Assembly: GCA_030693515.1 (NCBI GenBank)
Contig: JAUYAK010000113.1
Span: forward strand, 1 to 64,000
Length of the DNA stretch: 64,000 nt
Direction: 5' to 3'
Origin: Opitutaceae bacterium
Lineage (GTDB): Bacteria; Verrucomicrobiota; Verrucomicrobiia; Opitutales; Opitutaceae
The notes below the pieces were generated by a model. It ran no database searches. It had not been told where the DNA came from and worked only from the letters and a program-made list of their open reading frames with translations. Every line of letters starts with the position of its first letter. The stretch's first letter is position 1. A program made the translations under genes and the position numbers. Positions 35,476-45,114 of the stretch are shown piece after piece.

Positions 35476-36231
35476 CTAGACGCGCTGGGCGCGGAACTTG
35501 ATCAGCGCCCACACCCACGTGAGCGGATCGCGCAGCATGGAGATTTTCTTCCCCTCCTTGAACGAGCGCGATTTGTAGCTCACCGGTATTTCGATCGGGC
35601 GGTGGCCGCGGCGGACGAGCTTGATCAGGAGTTCCCAGTCGAAGTCGAAGCGGTTGCACTCGAAGGTCAGGCCGGCGAGCGCGTCGCGCCGGAAGACCTT
35701 ATACATCGTGAACGGATCGTGCAGCCAGATGCCGAGCGTCACGTTGATCATGAGCGTGAAGCCCCAGTGCGCGAGGTTCAGCACGAGGGCCTGCACGGGC
35801 TGATCGGAAAACTGGCGGATCGCCCAGCCGCCGGCGCTGTGGCGCGAGCCGAGCACGAAGGACTGCCGCCCCGCCGCAAGCGGTGCGAGGAGGATCTCGT
35901 AGTCGTTGAGATCGTATTCGAGGTCGGCGTCCTGGATCAGGATTACGTCGCCGGTCGCCTCGGCGAAACCGGCGCGGACGGCGTGGCCCTTGCCGCGGGC
36001 TTTGTCCTCGAGGAGCAGTTTCACGCGCGGGTGGGTGGCGTAGGTCTCGACGATGGCGCGCGTGCCGTCGGACGAGTTGCTCTCGACGAGGATGATCTCG
36101 AGCGTCCAGCCCTCGACCGTCTTGGCTACGATGGCGTCGAGCGCGGTGCGCACGGTGGCCGCTTCGTTGTAGATCGGCACGACCACGGAGAGGACACCGT
36201 GGCGGATGGGAGGGAAAGGCAGCGGACGCAT
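35476..36231 (-). CDS. GT2 glycosyltransferase, DPM1-like
   Basis: The 251-residue GT-A protein has SVVVPIYNEAATVRTALDAI, IILVESNSSDGTRAI, GKGHAVRAGFAEATGD and the DxD in LIQDADLEYDLNDYE. It resembles enzymes that transfer a sugar to polyprenyl phosphate, such as DPM1. There is one moderately hydrophobic segment after residue 160 but no clear membrane pair. It sits between the methyltransferase at 36245 (13-base gap) and the fused membrane protein at 32521 (27-base gap), so it could supply the donor those membrane enzymes use. Confidence 0.92.
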   Translation of the reverse strand: MRPLPFPPIRHGVLSVVVPIYNEAATVRTALDAIVAKTVEGWTLEIILVESNSSDGTRAIVETYATHPRVKLLLEDKARGKGHAVRAGFAEATGDVILIQDADLEYDLNDYEILLAPLAAGRQSFVLGSRHSAGGWAIRQFSDQPVQALVLNLAHWGFTLMINVTLGIWLHDPFTMYKVFRRDALAGLTFECNRFDFDWELLIKLVRRGHRPIEIPVSYKSRSFKEGKKISMLRDPLTWVWALIKFRAQRV

Positions 36232-36244
36232 GGACAGGGACGGC

Positions 36245-37246
36245 TCAGGCTTTCAGCCCCGGCTTCACGGCGCAAGGCATCGCCGAGACGCCGTAGCGGC
36301 GGTCGATGAAGCGCACGATCGGCGGCAGGCAAAGCGCGGCGCGGGCGAGCACGCGCAGGATGGGGCGGTGGCGCAGGGTCTTCACGACCTTGAATTGCAC
36401 TGCGCCGTCGTAGCGCACCGCGATCGGGTCGAGGCCGGCGCGGCGGTAGAGCGCGGTGAGCGCGCGCGGGTTGAAGAGGCTTACGTGGATCTCCGGCGCG
36501 CAGTAGCGGTAGGCGAGACCGGCCTGAAGTGCGGCGGGCGAATCGAGATTGCCGGTCGTGAGGAGGAGCAGGCCGCCCGGCTTAAGCAGGCGCCCGACGA
36601 GGCGCAACGCCTCCAGTGGTTCGGGCAGGTGCTCGATGACCTCGATCAGGCTGATGAGGTCAAAGCTGCCGTCGGGCTCCCGCGCCAAGGCGTCGAGGCC
36701 GAGGATGCGGAAGTTGTCGCGCTCGCGGAGCAGGTCGGCGTAGGAGCCGACGTCGTGGCCGGTGAGTTCGAGCGGCCGGCCGGCGATCGCGCCGCGTGCA
36801 CGGAGGAATTTCAAGAAGCCGCCGGCGCCGCAGCCGAAGTCGAGCCAGCGCAGCGGGGCTGCGCTGTGGACCAAAGGACGAGGTGCCAAGGGACCAAGGG
36901 ACACCGAGCCGGCCGAGATGCGAGGGTCTTGGTCTTTTGGTCGCTTGGTCTTTTGGTCCCTTAGTCTCTCGTCCGCGATGCGGACGAGATCCGCGAACTC
37001 GAGGCCGCGGTCGGTGGCGCGCCAGTCGTGGTATTCGGCCGCATAGTCTACGTAGGGGTCGGGGCCGGCGCCACGGTAGTAGGCATCGTCGTAGATGGCG
37101 AAGCCCGAGAAGGGCTCGACCTGCATGAACCCGCAGGCGGCGCAGGCATGGAACTCGAACTCGCGCCGCAGAAACGCCCCGGGCTTTTTCCCGCGCAACG
37201 CCACGGGGCCGAGGCCGCAGGCGCGGCAGACAGGGGCAGAGCTCAT
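36245..37246 (-). CDS. SAM-dependent methyltransferase with N-terminal zinc ribbon and in-frame repeat insertion
   Basis: The 333-residue product starts with a zinc-ribbon-like module (CRACG at residue 8, CAACG near 35) as in Methyltransf_13-containing proteins. The core has WLDFGCGAGGFLKFLRARGA, ISLIEVIEHLPEPLEALRLV and LLKPGGLLLLTTGNLD. Between the two parts, about 36 residues (starting DERLRDQKTKRPKDQDPRIS and ending PLVHS) are encoded by the short-tandem inverted repeat at 36867-36973. The frame stays open, so the repeat became a protein linker. Its start overlaps the stop of the 37243 gene as ATGA. Confidence 0.9.
   Translation of the reverse strand: MSSAPVCRACGLGPVALRGKKPGAFLRREFEFHACAACGFMQVEPFSGFAIYDDAYYRGAGPDPYVDYAAEYHDWRATDRGLEFADLVRIADERLRDQKTKRPKDQDPRISAGSVSLGPLAPRPLVHSAAPLRWLDFGCGAGGFLKFLRARGAIAGRPLELTGHDVGSYADLLRERDNFRILGLDALAREPDGSFDLISLIEVIEHLPEPLEALRLVGRLLKPGGLLLLTTGNLDSPAALQAGLAYRYCAPEIHVSLFNPRALTALYRRAGLDPIAVRYDGAVQFKVVKTLRHRPILRVLARAALCLPPIVRFIDRRYGVSAMPCAVKPGLKA
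36867..36973. repeat. Inverted short-tandem-repeat element inside a CDS (ggtccctt / ggtctttt type)
   Basis: The right arm (ggtcttttggtcgcttggtc, continuing ttttggtccctta) and the left arm (ggaccaaaggacgaggtgcc, continuing aagggaccaaggga) face each other across about 25 bases. This is the same family as the intergenic element at 9552-9664, here translated on the minus strand inside the 36245 methyltransferase. Confidence 0.85.
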
Positions 37247-40200
37247 GCGCGGCGCCGTGGGCGCAAGGAAAGCCAGAGGAGCAGCGCGAGCCCGGCGACG
37301 CCGAGGCCGCAGAGGGTGAGATTGCGCGGCCAGTTCTTGGGCGAGTAGCGAAACATCACCGCATACTCGCCGGGGCCTTCGACCACGACGCCCTTGAACG
37401 CGTGGTTGAGGCGGAGGATGGGGGCCTTGCGGCCATTGACCTCGACGCGAAAATCAGCCGGCCAAAAGGCCTCGGTGAGCACAATCACGCCCGGGGCGCT
37501 GGCGCGGACGGTGAAGCGCGTGGAGTTTTCGGTGAGCACATAGTTCGTCGCTGGTGTGGACGTGCGCGTGGCGAGATCCTGCGGGAGGTTGGCGAGCGCG
37601 GCGGCGGCATCGCGATCACCGCGCTGCGCGGCGGCGAGCGGGCGGCCGGCGGCCGTGCGAATTTTTTCCACGAGTTCGGCGGGCCGGTCGTAGGCGGCGA
37701 GGCGGTCGGTGAAAAAGGCGCGCGGCCAGGTTGTCGGGCTTTGCCACACGTCGAGATCGGCTCCGTGCACGAGTTTTAGCGATTGGGCGAGTGCTGGGTG
37801 TTTGCTCAGCATGTCGAAGTAGTAGCGGACATTGAGCGCGTCGAAGAACGGCTGCGCCGCGGCGATCTGGGCTGCCTCAACGTAGAGCCGCCAGTCCCAC
37901 ACGCGTTCGACGCCCGAGACGCCGACGAGTTCGCGCAGCCAAGGATTCACGAGCGCATCGGGCCCATGCACCGTCTCGAGCCCGTAAACTCCGGTCCAGC
38001 CGGGAAAGAAATTCCCGTTGAAGCCAAAGCCGCGTCCGGGTTCCCGCTCCTGGGCGGCGCGCGCAAACTCCATCGCGCCCGAGCGCGCGTGGAAATCGAC
38101 GCGCACCGTCGGCCGCACAGTGAAATCCTGGAAACCCACGCCGCCGGTGTGCAGCCCGTGTCGCCAGAGCAGCGTGCCGGCGGCGGCGACGAGCAGCAGC
38201 GCGCTCGCCACCCCGAGCGAATGCCGCACGAAGGCTCGCCGCGTCAGCCAACCGATCGCGGCCGCGGCGACGAGCAGCGCCGCGAGATAGTTCCAGATGA
38301 ACGGATCGATCGCGAGTGACTTGCCCGGCGCGTGCACGGTGAAGGTCGGCCCGAAGATCGGGCGGTGGGCCGCCTGCCGGAATGCAATCCAGGCAAATAC
38401 GAGGGCGAACAGCAGCAGCCCCGCGATTACGAGGTCGGCGCGACCCTCGCGCGTGCCGAGCCGCCGCGCCGCGGTGGCAAAGCCGACGCCCGCGAGCACG
38501 GACCAGAGCACGATGAGCGCGCACGAGAAGGTGTTGTCGAGATGCGCGATGTTGCCGAGGAATGGCAGCGTTACGATCCAGTGCGGCGGCACGAGGCCGA
38601 AGGCCAGCGCGAGCGGCACCAGCGAGCTGGCGGCGAGCGCGATCGCCCCGCGGTGGGCGAATTGCTCGCGCAGCGTCGCGAGAAAATAGAGCACCCCGAG
38701 CAGCAGCAGAAAATTGAGCGACGGGCTGAACACCCGGTTGGCCTCCAGCAGCGGCCGGTAGAAAATCTCGTCGAACGCGCCGAGCAGCAGCGCCGGCTGG
38801 ATCTGGTAGGCGCTGACGGCGTTGTAGCCGGTGTAGGCGCTCTTGAGTGTCTGGAGAAACGTCGCCCAGATCGGGGCGGTCAGCAGCGCGAAAATGACGC
38901 CGGCCCCCGCGAGCGCCGCGAACCGCGCGAGGCGCTCGCGCCCGGCGAGCGGGCTGGCGAGGAGCACGCAGGCGCCGGAGAAGTTCACGCACACGAGCAG
39001 CATGTAGGCCTCCTTCACGGTGCCGCTGTTCATCAGCGCGAGATTGGCGGCGATGAGACCGGCGAGGCTCAGGCCGATGCCACGCCGGGTCTCCGCCTGC
39101 GCGAGCCGCACGAGACAGTAGAGCGGCCACGGCGCGTAGCAGAGACTGAAGAACGCGGGATGGTTGACCCGATAGAGGAAAAACCCGACGAACGGCGCGG
39201 CCAGCGCCACCACGAGGGCCGCGCCGGTGTGGCGCGTGAGCGCGAGCACGGTGAGGCCGAGGCCCGCGGCGAAGAGCCATTTTGCGATGAGGTATTTGAG
39301 GTCCCAGGCCCAGGCGGCGCCGCGGGCGGCGATCACGCCGAGGTGCAGCGGATCGCCGAACATCGACTGGCCTTGCGCGAGGAGGGGCACCCCGGCGGCG
39401 TTGTAGCGGTTCCACAAAGGCAGCTCGCCTTGCGCGAGCGCGCGGCGCTGCATCATGGAAAAGGGCACGTGCTGCCACATCACCGCGCCCACGTCGGAGA
39501 GCTTCACGTCGGTCGTCTCACCCGAGGTGTAGCCGGGCAACGTCGGGTAGTTGTCGTAGAGGAGGATGGTGCCGAGATTCGGTGAGACGTGGCTCTGGCC
39601 GAGGAACACGACCGGATAGGCGCTGGCGATCACGGCCGTCGCGGCGACGAGCGTCACGGCCCGACCGGGATGGGCGACGAGGCGGCGCGCGCGCGCCGCC
39701 ACCCCGGCACGGAGCCGCGGCGCGCGATCCACGGCGAACAGCAGAACGACCAGCGCCGCGAAGATCGCGGCGATGGGGCCGAGCGAACCGCGGGCTTGGT
39801 CGGACCAGCGCGGCGTGAAATCGAGCGGCGGGGAGAGCGTGAGGCTCAACTGTGGATCGTTGTGCGCGGGTGCCACGGTGAGCTCGAGCGCCCCATCGTG
39901 GACGCGCAACGTCCCGACTTGCTGGATCGTCGTGAACTGCTCCAGCGGCAGCGTCGCGACCAGCCGGCCCGTGGCGCTCACGATGCGAAGATCGCGGAGC
40001 GTCATCGTGCCGCCCCGGTCAATCGGATCAAGGCGCAGGCCGAGGCAGGGGCCGGGAGGGGCAGCCACCTGGATGAGGCGTGGCGTGGCGGTGGCCGGGA
40101 ACTCGGTGCGGGCGGAGCGTTCCTCCCGGATGCCGGCGCCGTCGTCGTAGAAGACCTGAAGCACACCGGGCGACGTGGAGGTCACGCGCGCTTCAAGCCG

Positions 40201-40302
40201 GAAATACTCCGGATGCGGCTGCGCGACGGGCAAAAACGGCAGCGCCGCCACGACGCTCAGCAGAGCGGCGGCGAGCAGGGCCGGAAGCGTGAAGAACCTC
40301 AT
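37243..40302 (-). CDS. Very large polytopic membrane protein, YfhO/GT-C-like
   Basis: The 1019-residue product has an N-terminal membrane anchor (MRFFTLPALLAAALLSVVAA) and an extracytoplasmic domain of about 170 residues with a beta pattern. About twelve spans follow from residue 185, with a loop containing SGETTDVKLSDVGAVMWQ and LPLWNRYNAAGVPLLA, then a large C-terminal soluble region and a last membrane segment. The WNRYNAAGVPLLAQGQS motif is like that of YfhO-type proteins, which are linked to glycosylation of lipid-anchored polymers. The ATG at 40302 is chosen at the membrane anchor. A transferase role is inferred from the fold class only. Confidence 0.88.
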   Translation of the reverse strand: MRFFTLPALLAAALLSVVAALPFLPVAQPHPEYFRLEARVTSTSPGVLQVFYDDGAGIREERSARTEFPATATPRLIQVAAPPGPCLGLRLDPIDRGGTMTLRDLRIVSATGRLVATLPLEQFTTIQQVGTLRVHDGALELTVAPAHNDPQLSLTLSPPLDFTPRWSDQARGSLGPIAAIFAALVVLLFAVDRAPRLRAGVAARARRLVAHPGRAVTLVAATAVIASAYPVVFLGQSHVSPNLGTILLYDNYPTLPGYTSGETTDVKLSDVGAVMWQHVPFSMMQRRALAQGELPLWNRYNAAGVPLLAQGQSMFGDPLHLGVIAARGAAWAWDLKYLIAKWLFAAGLGLTVLALTRHTGAALVVALAAPFVGFFLYRVNHPAFFSLCYAPWPLYCLVRLAQAETRRGIGLSLAGLIAANLALMNSGTVKEAYMLLVCVNFSGACVLLASPLAGRERLARFAALAGAGVIFALLTAPIWATFLQTLKSAYTGYNAVSAYQIQPALLLGAFDEIFYRPLLEANRVFSPSLNFLLLLGVLYFLATLREQFAHRGAIALAASSLVPLALAFGLVPPHWIVTLPFLGNIAHLDNTFSCALIVLWSVLAGVGFATAARRLGTREGRADLVIAGLLLFALVFAWIAFRQAAHRPIFGPTFTVHAPGKSLAIDPFIWNYLAALLVAAAAIGWLTRRAFVRHSLGVASALLLVAAAGTLLWRHGLHTGGVGFQDFTVRPTVRVDFHARSGAMEFARAAQEREPGRGFGFNGNFFPGWTGVYGLETVHGPDALVNPWLRELVGVSGVERVWDWRLYVEAAQIAAAQPFFDALNVRYYFDMLSKHPALAQSLKLVHGADLDVWQSPTTWPRAFFTDRLAAYDRPAELVEKIRTAAGRPLAAAQRGDRDAAAALANLPQDLATRTSTPATNYVLTENSTRFTVRASAPGVIVLTEAFWPADFRVEVNGRKAPILRLNHAFKGVVVEGPGEYAVMFRYSPKNWPRNLTLCGLGVAGLALLLWLSLRPRRRA

Positions 40303-40366
40303 GCGGAGCGGGCGAGTCTCGGTGAAAGCAGAGCGGGCCGACAAGAACCTTAACGAGCGTTAGGAT

Positions 40367-43300
40367 TCATGTGGCCGAGGAGGCGGGCGACCGCCGGCTG
40401 GCGCTCCACCCGAAGAGGCCGAGCAACATGGCACCGAACGCCGCCACCCACCCTCCCAGCTGGGTGAGCCGCCACGCGCGGTAGCTGAGCGCTGACAGCT
40501 CGACTGGCTCGCTAAAGGCCAGCGCCCGATCAGCGGGGGCGCGAGCGACGAGCACGGCGGGGCCGCGCGGTGCGGGCACGTAGGCGGCGCGCCACTCCCC
40601 GGGTCCGGGCGGACGCGATGGCGCGACCATCGCGGTGCCATCGGGCGACTCGAGCCGCAACGGCGGGGGCAGGGTCGGATCGAAGGCGGCGCCGCTGGTC
40701 TCGATCTTCCACCACGCGAACCGCGCGGGCGGCAAGGGCGGGCTGCGCCACTCGCTGCCGGGCGGCACGCTCACAATGCGCCGGTGCTGGAGTTCAGTCG
40801 CAGGCTCGGGCGGCGGTGTGGCGGAGAAGCCTTCGCTGTGCAACGGCAGCCGCACACTCGCGGGCAGCACCTCGCGCAGGCCTGGGTGGCGGAGGATGCG
40901 CGCCAGCCAGTCGGCGTAGATGGTGGGATAGGGAATGGTCTGTTGCGCGAACGTTGCAAAGTCGTCGGTCAGCACAAAGGCCTGCACGCTCTTTTCGCAG
41001 GCGATTAACTTGGCCTTCGTGGCGGGCAAGCCGTCGCGCAGCGCGTCGCGGGCGGCGATGGCGAGGCAGGCCACCGCGAGCGCGCACCACAATGCGCCGC
41101 CCAGGCGCGCCCAGCGCAGTCGCGGCGCGAGCAGGCCGAGCGCGGCGACCGAGACAAACAGGCCGAGCGCGGTGATGTCGCCGTAGCGGTTGGCCGGCAG
41201 CTCGCCGCCGCCGCCCCGCGCGAAGGACACGGCGGCCACCTGCGCCAGCACCCACAGCCCGGCCGCGAGCACGACATCGGTGGCGAGGCGCGTCGGCTGG
41301 CCCGCTTCGCGCCACGTGCGCAGCCGAATCGCGAGCAGCGCAAGCCACGGTAGCCAGAGCAAAGGGGCGATCCAGGGCCATTGCGGGACGGGCCAGGCGA
41401 GGCAGCGCGCGGCGTAGGCGAAAAATTGCCCGAGCGTCTTGGCCTGCCAGTCCGCATGCCACGGCGCCGGCGAGCGCAACAGCACGCCCGCGAGACCGAT
41501 GACGAATGCGGCCGTGAGCGTGAGCCACGCGTCGCGTCGGGGTCCGGGCTGGCCGAGACGCAGCAATGCCACCGCCCCGATCGGCGCGGCGACGAGCAGG
41601 CCTGAGCCCAGGCTGACCAACGCGAACAGGCCGGCCCCGAGCCCGACCCACCACCAGGCCGACAATGCCCGCGACCCGAGCAGGCCCGCCACGGCAAGTA
41701 CCGAGAAAGCGGTTAGAAAATAAAACACCGACTGGAAGCCGCTCAGGACATTCTCGATCGCGATGGGCGCGCCGATCGCGAGCAGCAGCACGGCACCGGC
41801 GGTGAACGCCCACGGCCGGGGCAGGTGCCGCATCGACCAGAAAAAAAGCCCCGCGGCGAGCAGCGCATGGACCGCCGAGTTGAAGACGCACTGCACCCGC
41901 GCGTCCCACTGCCCGCTGCCGACGGCGAGGCCGAAGTTCAGCGCGAGCGTGGGAAACATCCGGTGCTCGTTGTGCGGCCGGAACAGGTTGGCCCAAAATT
42001 CCCCGCGGTCGAACCACGGCATGAGCAGATGGTCGCCTTCCTTGCCCCAGGGATCCCAATACGGCAGGTCGCTGCCGAAGTGATCGACCGTCGCGAGCTT
42101 CACGCCCCACACGGCGAGAAACATTCCGGCCGCCAGCGCCAGCGCGACCGGCCGCCGCAGCGGCACAAAATCTCCGGCGACCGTCGGCGCGGGCGAATCG
42201 GTTGGCCGGCGCCGCCCGGCCATGAATATGAGGGTAAACAACACGACCGCGACGCCGCCCGCGATCTGCGCGATCAGGAGTCCGTGCTTCGTGCCCTGCT
42301 GCGCCCAGTAGGCGGGGGCGCCCAGCTCGACGGGGCCGGAGAAGGCCAGCCAGTGCGCCGCGGAGTCGTCCCGCGCCTCGACGATGAACGGCCGGTCGGG
42401 CGTGCGCACGTAGGCCGCGCGCCACGATTCGCCGGGGATCTTGCCGGGCCGCACCTCGGCGAGCACGGCCCCGGTGCGCGCATCGCGGAGCGAGAGGCTC
42501 ACGTCCGCACCCTCGCGGCCGAGATCGCCGGCGGTCTCGAACTTGAGCCAGCCGGCTCGCGGCGGTTCGAGCGGCTCGCTGCGCCATGCGCCCGTGGCGG
42601 GCGTGGTGGCAAAGGAGCCCCAGGTCTTGGCGTCGGGCAGCGGCGACATCGTGATCGGCAGTCCGAGTTTCGGCGGATTCTCGGGGGCGGACAGGCTAGC
42701 ATCGTTTTCGTGAAACGCCGCCGACACGCCTGCGGCCGTGAGCGCGAGCGGCGGCCGGAGCGGCACGGGCATGAGCCGGCGCAGGGCGGGGTGGGAAAGG
42801 TAATCGACCAGCGTATCGACGTTGGGATAGGGCACGCCCTTGCCGGTGAAGTGGCTGCGGTCGCCGGTGGCGAGGAAGTGGCGGACGTTACCCTCGGCTT
42901 CGTCGTAATATTTGCGGGCGTCGGGCAAATCGACGCCCAGGTTGTCGCGCAGCAGGCCGCGCAGCCCGAGGACGAGCAGGACAATCCACGCAGCGGCGGC
43001 GAGGGCGCACAGCCCGCGCCGGAGCCGTGGCGCGTCGGCTGCGGAGAGCAGCCAGGCGAGCGCGATGGCGTTAATCATCGCGCCGAAGGAGAGCGTGTCC
43101 ATGTAGCGCGACGCCGGATAGTCGGCACCCGCGCCGCGGGCGTAGGCGGTGGCCGCGAGCTGCACGAGCACCCAGCCGCCGAGGGCGACGATGATCTGCC
43201 CGGGCCGCGAGGCGGGATCGCGCACGAGCCGCCAGGCGGCGAGCCCCCACGGCAGCCAGAGCAGCAGCCCAGCCCAGTCGCGGTCGCGGAGCGGCCACGC

Positions 43301-44083
43301 CATGCTGCGCAGGATCGAGAGGAAAAAGTCCGACACCTTCGTCGCCTGCATGTCCGCGTGCCACGGCACCTGCACGCGTGTGAGCACACCGATGGCGAGC
43401 AGCACGGCGCACCAGGCGAAGGCCGGTCGCAGCTCCCGCCATGTGGCCTGGCGCCAAGCCACCCGCCAGACGCCCACCACGATCACGACAAACGCGGCGA
43501 GCAGGCCCGACCCCATCGAGCCCAGCGCCAGCAGCGCGGCGAGCGCGCCGAGCCACCACGATGCGCTCCAAGCGCGGGCAAACGGCAGCGCGGCGATCGC
43601 CACGGTGGAAAGCGCGAGCAGCCAGTATTGCTGCGAATGAAAACCGCCGAGGATGTTTTGCCACGCGACGGGCAGGCCGAAGAGCGCGAACGCCAGCACG
43701 AAGAGCGCGGCTTGCCAGCGCGCCGCGACCCAGCGCCGGGCGCCGAGCCACAGCGCGACTGCGAGGGCGGCGTGCAGGAGGGCGTTGACCGCCGCCTCCA
43801 GCCGCGCGTCCCACTGGCCGGCGGCGAGCGTGAGCGCGAGGTTCTGGAGCTTGGTGAGGACGACGCGGTGCTCGTTGTGCGGGGCAAAGAGTTTTTCGAG
43901 AAACGCGCCGCCTTCGTGCCATGGGATGAGCAGGTTGCCGCCCTCGGCGTCCCACTGGTCCCAGTCCGGCATCGGCGAGCCGTAGCGGGCAAACGTCGCC
44001 CACTTGGCGCCGACGATGAGCGCAAAAAGACACGCGGCCAGCGCCGCGACGAGCACGCGCGGGGTGGACGCAATCCTACGCAC
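40367..44083 (-). CDS. 1238-residue membrane protein made of two tandem homologous halves
   Basis: Residues 1 to about 650 and 660 to 1238 repeat the same architecture. Each has a first loop with W..W..EG..LL.PW (PDWDQWDAEGGNLLIPWHEG; PYWDPWGKEGDHLLMPWFDR) and the strictly repeated PHNEHR and SGQWDAR. About nine spans follow in each half, then a soluble part with ESWRAAYVRTPDRP or GEWRAAYVPAPRGP and SGPVELGA or SEPVELSA. This is an internal gene duplication followed by fusion. The acidic loop fits a GT-C enzyme. The start is a GTG at 44083 that overlaps the methyltransferase stop by 8 nt. Confidence 0.9.
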   Translation of the reverse strand: MRRIASTPRVLVAALAACLFALIVGAKWATFARYGSPMPDWDQWDAEGGNLLIPWHEGGAFLEKLFAPHNEHRVVLTKLQNLALTLAAGQWDARLEAAVNALLHAALAVALWLGARRWVAARWQAALFVLAFALFGLPVAWQNILGGFHSQQYWLLALSTVAIAALPFARAWSASWWLGALAALLALGSMGSGLLAAFVVIVVGVWRVAWRQATWRELRPAFAWCAVLLAIGVLTRVQVPWHADMQATKVSDFFLSILRSMAWPLRDRDWAGLLLWLPWGLAAWRLVRDPASRPGQIIVALGGWVLVQLAATAYARGAGADYPASRYMDTLSFGAMINAIALAWLLSAADAPRLRRGLCALAAAAWIVLLVLGLRGLLRDNLGVDLPDARKYYDEAEGNVRHFLATGDRSHFTGKGVPYPNVDTLVDYLSHPALRRLMPVPLRPPLALTAAGVSAAFHENDASLSAPENPPKLGLPITMSPLPDAKTWGSFATTPATGAWRSEPLEPPRAGWLKFETAGDLGREGADVSLSLRDARTGAVLAEVRPGKIPGESWRAAYVRTPDRPFIVEARDDSAAHWLAFSGPVELGAPAYWAQQGTKHGLLIAQIAGGVAVVLFTLIFMAGRRRPTDSPAPTVAGDFVPLRRPVALALAAGMFLAVWGVKLATVDHFGSDLPYWDPWGKEGDHLLMPWFDRGEFWANLFRPHNEHRMFPTLALNFGLAVGSGQWDARVQCVFNSAVHALLAAGLFFWSMRHLPRPWAFTAGAVLLLAIGAPIAIENVLSGFQSVFYFLTAFSVLAVAGLLGSRALSAWWWVGLGAGLFALVSLGSGLLVAAPIGAVALLRLGQPGPRRDAWLTLTAAFVIGLAGVLLRSPAPWHADWQAKTLGQFFAYAARCLAWPVPQWPWIAPLLWLPWLALLAIRLRTWREAGQPTRLATDVVLAAGLWVLAQVAAVSFARGGGGELPANRYGDITALGLFVSVAALGLLAPRLRWARLGGALWCALAVACLAIAARDALRDGLPATKAKLIACEKSVQAFVLTDDFATFAQQTIPYPTIYADWLARILRHPGLREVLPASVRLPLHSEGFSATPPPEPATELQHRRIVSVPPGSEWRSPPLPPARFAWWKIETSGAAFDPTLPPPLRLESPDGTAMVAPSRPPGPGEWRAAYVPAPRGPAVLVARAPADRALAFSEPVELSALSYRAWRLTQLGGWVAAFGAMLLGLFGWSASRRSPASSAT

Positions 44084-45065
44084 GCTGGAAGGCGTTGACC
44101 GGATGGATCGGCGGCGCCTTGAGTTCGCCGGCCGGATAGGAGTCCCGCGCGGCGACCTCGACGGGGACGGGCCAGGTGAGCGCGGTGTCGGAGATCTTCC
44201 GCACGATGGAGGCGGAGCCGAGGTAGGCGTTGCGGAAGTTGGGCAGGTCGCGTGTCACGGGATTGGAGCGGCATGCGTGGATGCGCGCGGGCTCGCCGCA
44301 GACGGCCTGCACGACCTCGAAACCCGTGGCGGCGTTGAACAGCGTCTGCCACGAGTGCTGGGAGAACCGCCAGAAATCCCACGGTTCCTCGTGCAGCGGC
44401 CACGTGTGGTGCGTCTGCGAATAGACGAGGCCGCCGGGCTCGAGCACGCGGTTGAGCTCGAGCGCGACTTTCCACGGCATCGCGAGGTGTTCGAAAACGG
44501 AGAATGACATCGCGGCCACGAAGCGCCGGCCCGCAAAGATCTCGGCGAGGCGGTGCGCATCGCCGACGACGTCGACGTTGGGGCCGGGCAATATGTCGAG
44601 GCCCACATAGTCGAGGTGCGGTGGGATGTGCTGGCGGTTGGTGAGCGCCGAGCGCGCGCGCGAACCGATCTCGAGCACGGTGCCGCTGGAAAACGCGCCG
44701 AGCTGGCTGATGAAGTGGACGAAGCTCCCGAAATAAGGATCGCCCGCGGTGGCGTTGCCCAGCGCCGAGCCGCCGGTGGCGGTCGTGCCGTCTTCAAAGG
44801 TGAAGCGCAGCGCGAAATCGTAGCCCAGCGCCTCGGGCGGCGCGCTGATCCACTCGTCGAACCGCGCGTGCGTGGCCGCCGGATCGACGCCGGCGGCGAC
44901 ATCGGGGCTCGCCAACCCGTAGCTGCGCAGCGGCACGACGGCGGCCGGATCGGGAAAGACGGCCTCGATGTGCGTGATACGCGGCGTGCCCTGAAACGCC
45001 CAGCCGCTCAGGCGCATGCGGTCGTGGTAGGCGCCGCATTCGTCGATTTTCCAATTAAGAGCCAT
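44076..45065 (-). CDS. SAM-dependent methyltransferase with N-terminal RGW-like domain (paralogue B)
   Basis: This 329-residue protein matches the 31512 product from end to end: MALNWKIDECGAYHDRMRLS, ASPDVAAGV, VLEIGSRARSALTNRQHIPP, VGLDILPGPNVDVVGDAH, SVFEHLAMPWKVALELNRVL and EPWDFWRFSQHSW. It begins about 50 bases after the stop of a WAED membrane protein (45115), repeating the order seen at 32521/31512. The ATG at 45065 is chosen by comparison with the paralogue. The N-terminal 90 residues carry the same small domain as in copy A, here with SGW in place of RGW. Confidence 0.92.
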   Translation of the reverse strand: MALNWKIDECGAYHDRMRLSGWAFQGTPRITHIEAVFPDPAAVVPLRSYGLASPDVAAGVDPAATHARFDEWISAPPEALGYDFALRFTFEDGTTATGGSALGNATAGDPYFGSFVHFISQLGAFSSGTVLEIGSRARSALTNRQHIPPHLDYVGLDILPGPNVDVVGDAHRLAEIFAGRRFVAAMSFSVFEHLAMPWKVALELNRVLEPGGLVYSQTHHTWPLHEEPWDFWRFSQHSWQTLFNAATGFEVVQAVCGEPARIHACRSNPVTRDLPNFRNAYLGSASIVRKISDTALTWPVPVEVAARDSYPAGELKAPPIHPVNAFQRA

Positions 45066-45114
45066 GCGGGGTCGTTTCTCGCGGGCGGCGCCGGGCGGTG
45101 CAACGGCGAACCTC

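Noticed and set aside
36245-37246. Methyltransferase as a pseudogene disrupted by a repeat
   Set aside because: The frame stays open through the repeat and all downstream motifs are intact.
41825-44098. 757-residue + strand ORF opposite the duplicated membrane protein
   Set aside because: It is rich in Arg, Gly, Glu, His and Gln with no domain motifs, as expected for the antisense frame of a high-GC gene. The minus-strand frame has repeated, conserved motifs.
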